Source of the DNA: Porphyrobacter sp. AAP60
Lineage (GTDB): Bacteria > Pseudomonadota > Alphaproteobacteria > Sphingomonadales > Sphingomonadaceae
DNA: 64,000 bases
Reading direction: 5' to 3'
Assembly (NCBI RefSeq): GCF_001296025.1
Contig: NZ_LJHV01000008.1
Coordinates: forward strand, 248,001-312,000
The notes beneath the pieces are model-generated. The model saw only the letters and a list, made by a program, of their open reading frames with translations. It did not search any database and was not told where the DNA came from. Below are positions 59,912-64,000 of the stretch, piece after piece. Position numbers and translations under genes: made by a program. Positions within the stretch are counted from its first letter, which is position 1. Every line of letters begins with the position of its first letter.

Positions 59912-60916
59912 ATGCCCACCACCACCCGCCAATGGCTTCTGAACGGTCACCCGCGCGGTCGCGGGATCGCAATCGACAATGATTTCAAGCTGACCACAAC
60001 CGAATTGCAAGATCCGGCCCAAGGCGAAATGCTGCTCAAGCTGCATTATCTCGGCTTCGATCCGGCGCAGAAGGGCTGGATGGAGAACATTGCCGATTAC
60101 GTCGCACCCATGGCGATCGGCGATGTGATGCGCGGCAGCGGGATTGCCGAAGTGGTCGCGAGCAATGGCGGCAGGTTCGCGGTGGGCGACATGGTGTTCG
60201 GCACCACCGGCTGGACAGAATATCTCGTCACCGATGGCAAGGAATTGACCAAGGTTGAAACCGATCTGTCGCCCACCGCTGTTCTGTCGGTGCTGGGGAC
60301 GACCGGGCTGACCGCCTATTGCGGGCTGTTCAAGGTCGGCAAGCCCGTGGCGGGCGATACCGTGCTGGTCAGCGGCGCGGCGGGCGCGACGGGCAGCATC
60401 GTCGGCCAGCTTGCCAAGCTCGCCGGTTGCCGCGTGGTCGGCATCGCGGGCGGACAGGACAAGTGCGACTGGCTGGTGCGCGAGGCGGGTTATGACGCCG
60501 CGATTGATTACAAGGCCGATAATGTGAAGGCGCAGATCAGGGAACTCTGCCCGCGCGGGGTCGACGTCATCTACGACAATGTCGGCGGCAAGATCTTGAA
60601 CGATATGCTCGCCTGCATTGCCACCAACGCCCGCGTGGTAATCTGCGGCGGGATCAGCCGTTACGAGACCGGCAGCCTGCCCGCCGGGCCGGAGAATTAC
60701 TTCAACCTCGTGTTCCGGCGCGGCACCATGACAGGCTTCATCGTGCTCGACTGGGCGGCCGAGTTCCCCGGCATCCGCAAGCGGCTCGAAGGCTTCGTCA
60801 AGGACGGCAGCCTGACCTATCAGGAAGACATCCAGCACGGTTTCGAGAATGCGCCACAAACCTTGCAGCGCCTGTTCAGCGGCCAGAACCGCGGGAAGCA
60901 GTTGCTGAAGCTGTAA
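59912..60916 (+). CDS. NADP-dependent oxidoreductase, MDR family
   Basis: A 334-residue relative of the protein at 56526 (YLGFDPAQKGWM; SGAAGATGSIVGQLAKLAGC; IYDNVGGKIL). Both share the same order of motifs, but sequence divergence shows an old duplication. Likely an enone or quinone reductase. It diverges from the molybdoenzyme over 121 bases, with CAGGAGA before the ATG, and is followed by REP copy 2. Confidence 0.9.
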   Translation: MPTTTRQWLLNGHPRGRGIAIDNDFKLTTTELQDPAQGEMLLKLHYLGFDPAQKGWMENIADYVAPMAIGDVMRGSGIAEVVASNGGRFAVGDMVFGTTGWTEYLVTDGKELTKVETDLSPTAVLSVLGTTGLTAYCGLFKVGKPVAGDTVLVSGAAGATGSIVGQLAKLAGCRVVGIAGGQDKCDWLVREAGYDAAIDYKADNVKAQIRELCPRGVDVIYDNVGGKILNDMLACIATNARVVICGGISRYETGSLPAGPENYFNLVFRRGTMTGFIVLDWAAEFPGIRKRLEGFVKDGSLTYQEDIQHGFENAPQTLQRLFSGQNRGKQLLKL

Positions 60917-60926
60917 GACACTTTCC

Positions 60927-61019
60927 CCGTTTTCCCTGAGCTTGTCGAAGGGCCGCACTTCTTCTTTCTTGCGACGGTGCAAAGAAAGGACAGGGCTTCG
61001 ACAAGCTCAGCCCGAACGA
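60927..61019. repeat. REP-like inverted repeat, copy 2
   Basis: The left arm begins CCGTTTTCCCTGAGCTTGTC at 60927; the right arm ends CTCAGCCCGAACG at 61019. A second inner hairpin (CTTTCTTGC with GTGCAAAGAAAG) sits in the centre. The arms match copy 1 at 57554. The right arm reads into mobA and supplies its last codons and stop. Confidence 0.85.
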
Positions 61020-61538
61020 TTTTTAGATTGCTCCAAATCTTCGGGCGTGTTCACATTCATCAACGTGGCCGGAAGGTCGATCTGGCGCGCAGCTATCGCG
61101 TCGGCAAAGCGGTAGAGCGAGCGCCCGCCGCTGCCCAGAAACGCCTCCAGCGCAGGCAAAGCCGCTACCGGCCACAGCCCCACCACCGGCTGGCTCTCGA
61201 CAATCGCGGCGCCCTCGCCTGCGAGAATAGCGGCCAGATCACGCGGCAGATCGGGTGCATCGACCCCCGCAGACAGCACATGGGTAAACCCGCCCGCCCC
61301 GGCATGGCGCAGCGCTGCAGCCAGCCCGCCAAGCGGGCCGAGACCCGCCTCCGGCCAATCGGCTATGCAGGTGAACCCCGGCTCGTCACGGCCGCACACC
61401 ACCACCGCATCGCATTGCGCCGACAGCGCGGCCGCCACGCGGTCGATCAGCCGCTCGCCTTGATACAACGCGTGGGCCTTGTCGCTGCCGAACCGCCGCG
61501 CCTGCCCACCGGCGAGGATCGCTCCTAGCAGCTTAATC
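61007..61538 (-). CDS. mobA: Molybdenum cofactor guanylyltransferase
   Basis: GTP plus Mo-molybdopterin gives Mo-MGD, the cofactor of the oxidoreductase at 57652. The nucleotide motif is LAGGQARRFGSDKA, then LGPLGGLAAAL and VDAPDLPRDL. About 176 residues. There is no ATG, GTG or TTG near the expected start: the frame reads from ATT at 61538 (AGAGG upstream), and the next TTG is at 61636, deep in the preceding gene. The end (NRSG-stop) is encoded by REP copy 2. It overlaps the preceding gene by six bases with this start. Confidence 0.85.
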
Positions 61539-61874
61539 GAACGCCTCTGTCGCCTGTCCTTCGGCGTTATAGACCGGGCCTTCGGCGTCCACGCGGTATT
61601 TGGCGCTGACCGCGCCCGTGATCCCGAACTGGCCAATATGATCGCGCATTCCGGTATAGGCGGGATCGCGGAAATGCGCGGCGAGGGCTTCCTCGCTCTC
61701 CCATTCCTCGAACACGTTGACCCGCGCCGGATTCATCGAACAGGCGCTCCAGTCGTAATGGATGCAGCCCTTTTCCGCGAGCGCGGCTGCGATATGCGGA
61801 CGGGCGGTGCGCAGCGCCTCGTCACGCTGCGCGGGATCGAGATCGATCTGCGCGGAAATCAGGATTTTTGCCAT
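61533..61874 (-). CDS. Antibiotic biosynthesis monooxygenase (ABM) domain protein
   Basis: A 113-residue dimeric alpha-beta barrel protein. KILISAQIDLDPAQRDEALR, GCIHYDWSAC and VFEEWESEEALAAHF match the quinol-monooxygenase-like ABM family. Such proteins oxidise quinols or handle small aromatics; no cofactor residues are visible. Placed between the SnoaL-like gene and mobA, all leftward and overlapping or spaced by a few bases. Confidence 0.85.
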   Translation of the reverse strand: MAKILISAQIDLDPAQRDEALRTARPHIAAALAEKGCIHYDWSACSMNPARVNVFEEWESEEALAAHFRDPAYTGMRDHIGQFGITGAVSAKYRVDAEGPVYNAEGQATEAFD

Positions 61875-61879
61875 GTCGA

Positions 61880-62290
61880 TTACCCCTCCACACCGAATTC
61901 GGCGATGATTTTGAAGATGCGGCTGGTGAACACCCAGCGCCCGTCCACCTTGGCCAATTCGTCTTCATACAGCCCGCCCACATGGCGCGCTTTGCCATCC
62001 TTGGGCTTGAGGATTTCCTGCGTCTGCACCCGCGATGTCGCCGTGTTTCCGGTGACTTCGATCATGCAGGGCACGCATTGGAAACTCACCGCCTGCAATC
62101 CGCCCATCGCCCCGTTCCAGAAGGCGACAATCGCGTCTTTCCCCTTGGTCTTGTGGCCCATCAGATCCCAGTCGGCATCGTCCGCCCACACGCTGCCCCA
62201 GGTATCGGCGTCGAACCGCACCACCCCATCGGCATAGGTGCCGTTCAATTCGGTGATCGCGACGCGATCTTCCAGCGGTCCTGTAAACAT
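61880..62290 (-). CDS. SnoaL-like / NTF2-fold protein
   Basis: A 136-residue nuclear-transport-factor-2-fold protein. TELNGTYADGVVRFDADTWGSVWADDADWDL, then VGGLYEDELAKVDGRWVFTSR, fits SnoaL_4-type proteins common in sphingomonad degradation clusters, where some are hydratases, isomerases or cyclases and many have no known activity. The ATG at 62290 has GGGAGAG. It heads the SnoaL-ABM-mobA string and diverges from the SDR at 62413. Confidence 0.83.
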   Translation of the reverse strand: MFTGPLEDRVAITELNGTYADGVVRFDADTWGSVWADDADWDLMGHKTKGKDAIVAFWNGAMGGLQAVSFQCVPCMIEVTGNTATSRVQTQEILKPKDGKARHVGGLYEDELAKVDGRWVFTSRIFKIIAEFGVEG

Positions 62291-62412
62291 GTTCGCGCTC
62301 TCCCACTCTGTTGCACCGGCTATCCGCCGCACCGCGCGCGCAAACAATGGACACTTTTGGGAAGGGTGGGGCAGCAGTGATGCGTGGTAGTCCCGCCAGC
62401 CAGAGGAGAGAC

Positions 62413-63225
62413 ATGATGGGACAATTGCAGGGCAAGACCGCGGTGGTGCTGGGGGCGGCATCGCAAGGCAATATGGGGCAGGTCATCGCCCGCCTGTTCG
62501 CAAGCGAAGGCGCAAAGGTAATGGTGGCAGGCCGCAAGGAAGCCCAGCTCGCCGCGCTGGCCGAGGATATCGGCGGAGCCTATGCGCTGTGCGACATCAC
62601 CAGCCGATCCCAGGTCAACGCCATGGCTGACAAGGCCCGCGACACCTTCGGACGGGTCGATATCGCGATCAACACCACCGGCTGGGGGCTGCTCGCCAGC
62701 CTTGAGGAAATCACCGAGGAACAGCTCGACCAGATTGTGGCGCTGCAGTTCAAGGGCGTGCACCATTTCCTGCAGGCCTTCGTTCGGGTGATGAGCGCGC
62801 AGCAGCCGACCGGCGGATCGCTGATTTCGCTGTCTTCTGCCACCACCAAGGCGATCATCACTAACCACGCCGCCTATATCGGCACCAAGCGCGGCAGCGA
62901 GGCGTTGATCGAGTGTGTCGCCAATGATTACGGGCACTTGGGGATCAAGGCCAATACCGTCTCGCCCGCCTTCACCGATAGCCCGATGACGCATGACAGC
63001 TTTGCCGTGCCCGGCCTGACCGACGCATTCCTGCCGCGTTACCCGATGGGGCGTTTGAATACGGTCGAGGATGTCGCCCATGCCTGCCTGTGGCTCAGCA
63101 CCGATCAGGCCTATGTCACCGGGGCGAATATCCAGCCCAATGGCGGGGTGATCATGCGCGGCAATCCGCAGGCGGGCGATGTGGCGGCAGCCGTGGGCGC
63201 GGCGATGGCGAAGTTGCAGGGGTAA
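62413..63225 (+). CDS. Short-chain dehydrogenase/reductase
   Basis: A 270-residue SDR. The cofactor region is LGAASQGNMGQ and VAGRK after beta-2 (NADP favoured). INTTGWG replaces NNAG. The Ser is in ISLSSATTK and the Tyr-Lys in YIGTKRG. ATG at 62413 with AGGAGAG. It ends 8 bases before the parS palindrome. Confidence 0.9.
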   Translation: MMGQLQGKTAVVLGAASQGNMGQVIARLFASEGAKVMVAGRKEAQLAALAEDIGGAYALCDITSRSQVNAMADKARDTFGRVDIAINTTGWGLLASLEEITEEQLDQIVALQFKGVHHFLQAFVRVMSAQQPTGGSLISLSSATTKAIITNHAAYIGTKRGSEALIECVANDYGHLGIKANTVSPAFTDSPMTHDSFAVPGLTDAFLPRYPMGRLNTVEDVAHACLWLSTDQAYVTGANIQPNGGVIMRGNPQAGDVAAAVGAAMAKLQG

Positions 63226-63233
63226 GCGCAAAC

Positions 63234-63259
63234 GGGAATGTTTCACGTGAAACATTCCC
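63234..63259. promoter_or_regulatory. parS centromere site (ParB/Spo0J-binding)
   Basis: TGTTTCACGTGAAACA at 63239-63254 is identical to the consensus chromosomal parS. It extends into a perfect 26-base palindrome (GGGAA on the left and TTCCC on the right). ParB loads here and drives origin segregation; such sites cluster near oriC. It lies between two converging genes. Confidence 0.9.
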
Positions 63260-63323
63260 GCCGCCCGGATCAAGCCGGGGTCAAGGCAGGGTCAAGACGG
63301 CACCTAGCCCGGCCTAACCCGCA

Positions 63324-64000
63324 TCAATATTGCGCCGTTCCGCCGTCAACGCTGATCTGCTGGCCGGTGATCCCGGCGCCTGCCTCGCTAGCCAGCAGGA
63401 CTGCCACAGCCGCCACTTCCTCGACCGTATTGGGCCGCTTGATCGCCGAATCGGCAGCGAACATCGCGATCATCTCGTCCAGTTCCATGCCCATCGCCTT
63501 GGCAGTAGCGGGGCCGTTGTTCTTGATGATGTCAGTGATGACGATGCCGGGGCAGATCGCGTTGACGGTGACGCCCGACACGCCGACTTCGCGGGCGAGG
63601 CTTTTGGTCATACCGTTCACCGCATGCTTGGCGGCGGAATAGGCAGTCAGCACCGCCTTGCCGTGCTTGCCCTCCATCGACGAGATGTTGATCACCCGCC
63701 CGTCACCTTTTTCGATCATCGTCGGAAGCGCACGGCGCGTGGCCCAGAAGGTGGAATAGACGTTCCACTTCATCGCTTCGTCAAAGGCGTGATCGGACAG
63801 GTTCACCAGCGGCTGCAAATCGCCCGCTCCGCCCGCATTGTTCACGAGGATGTCGATCGTGCCGAAATGGGCGATGGTCTGGTCGATGAAGCCTTCGAGA
63901 TCGGCCTGCTCCATCACGTCGCCTGCGATGAAGATGGCGCGGTCGCCTGCCTTGAGTTCCTCCAGCACTTTCGCGCCCTTGTCCGCATTGCGGGCGAACA
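63324..64000 (-). CDS. Short-chain dehydrogenase/reductase, N-terminus beyond window
   Basis: The frame is open to the right edge (225 codons seen). NNAG (DILVNNAGGAG), the Ser of VINISSMEG and the Tyr-Lys of YSAAKHA are all present, and the C-terminus (GQQISVDGGTAQY) is typical of a classical SDR of about 250 residues. The cofactor loop lies outside the window. It converges with the SDR at 62413, with parS between them. Confidence 0.9.
   Translation of the reverse strand, partial: FARNADKGAKVLEELKAGDRAIFIAGDVMEQADLEGFIDQTIAHFGTIDILVNNAGGAGDLQPLVNLSDHAFDEAMKWNVYSTFWATRRALPTMIEKGDGRVINISSMEGKHGKAVLTAYSAAKHAVNGMTKSLAREVGVSGVTVNAICPGIVITDIIKNNGPATAKAMGMELDEMIAMFAADSAIKRPNTVEEVAAVAVLLASEAGAGITGQQISVDGGTAQY

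Noticed and set aside
59897-60982. A 361-codon frame antisense to the MDR reductase at 59912
   Set aside because: The plus-strand gene has a ribosome site and full family motifs; the antisense product does not resemble any family.

Overview
The window is a GC-rich, gene-dense bacterial chromosome segment. It most resembles an alphaproteobacterium of the Sphingomonadales, probably Erythrobacteraceae-like. The evidence is a petABC operon for cytochrome bc1, an exosortase-A-type exopolysaccharide glycosyltransferase and O-ligase, a TonB receptor beside Rieske oxygenases, and a large acyl-CoA/P450 catabolic cluster. The taxonomy is inferred from gene content only. I recognised no rRNA, tRNA, CRISPR array or intact insertion sequence. 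A perfect parS-type palindrome at 63.24 kb suggests that the right end lies in an origin-proximal, ParB-binding part of the chromosome.

Layout. 1-16.2 kb is mostly core metabolism: a fused MrpA-MrpB antiporter subunit (cut by the left edge), apt, petC-petB-petA, pgeF, pepN, a sugar-nucleotide-epimerase-like SDR, an EamA transporter with threonine aldolase, a small GNAT protein, two bacterial PH-domain membrane proteins and a GST. 16.5-24.3 kb is an accessory island made mainly of exported proteins. A secreted class-3 lipase carries an N-terminal beta domain (called WxG here) that recurs twice in a separate secreted protein. Between them lie the wreck of a second lipase copy, a lipoprotein, another secreted protein with a tandem palindromic operator, and a PAN/Apple-domain protein. 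The island ends with a LuxR-type regulator fused to an alpha/beta-hydrolase domain that lacks its nucleophilic serine.

24.4-34.9 kb holds a dicarboxylate symporter, an MFS carrier, an SDR, two Rieske oxygenases flanking a TonB-dependent receptor, and a sterol-desaturase-family hydroxylase. This looks like an uptake-and-oxidation locus for a hydrophobic cyclic substrate. 34.9-45.1 kb holds glutamate synthase (gltBD) and part of the exosortase-A polysaccharide genes.

45.2-63.2 kb is a catabolic region. A MaoC hydratase, a thiolase and a flavin-binding protein converge on an eight-gene leftward operon: P450, acyl-CoA dehydrogenase, DUF35, thiolase, SDR, ThuA, acyl-CoA dehydrogenase, SDR. That operon ends at a strong shared terminator. 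A second small operon follows (quinone-reductase-like MDR, ThuA, epoxide hydrolase-like). Next come a single-subunit molybdopterin oxidoreductase, a second MDR enzyme, mobA for its cofactor, and small SnoaL/ABM-type proteins. Two copies of a REP-like inverted repeat bracket the molybdoenzyme block, and one copy supplies the end of mobA. The last gene, an SDR, runs off the right edge.

Together the right half reads as a beta-oxidation-like pathway with P450 and Rieske entry steps for terpenoid, steroid-like or aromatic acids. The true substrate cannot be read from sequence. The most novel-looking material is the secreted WxG island and the hydrolase-fused LuxR regulator.
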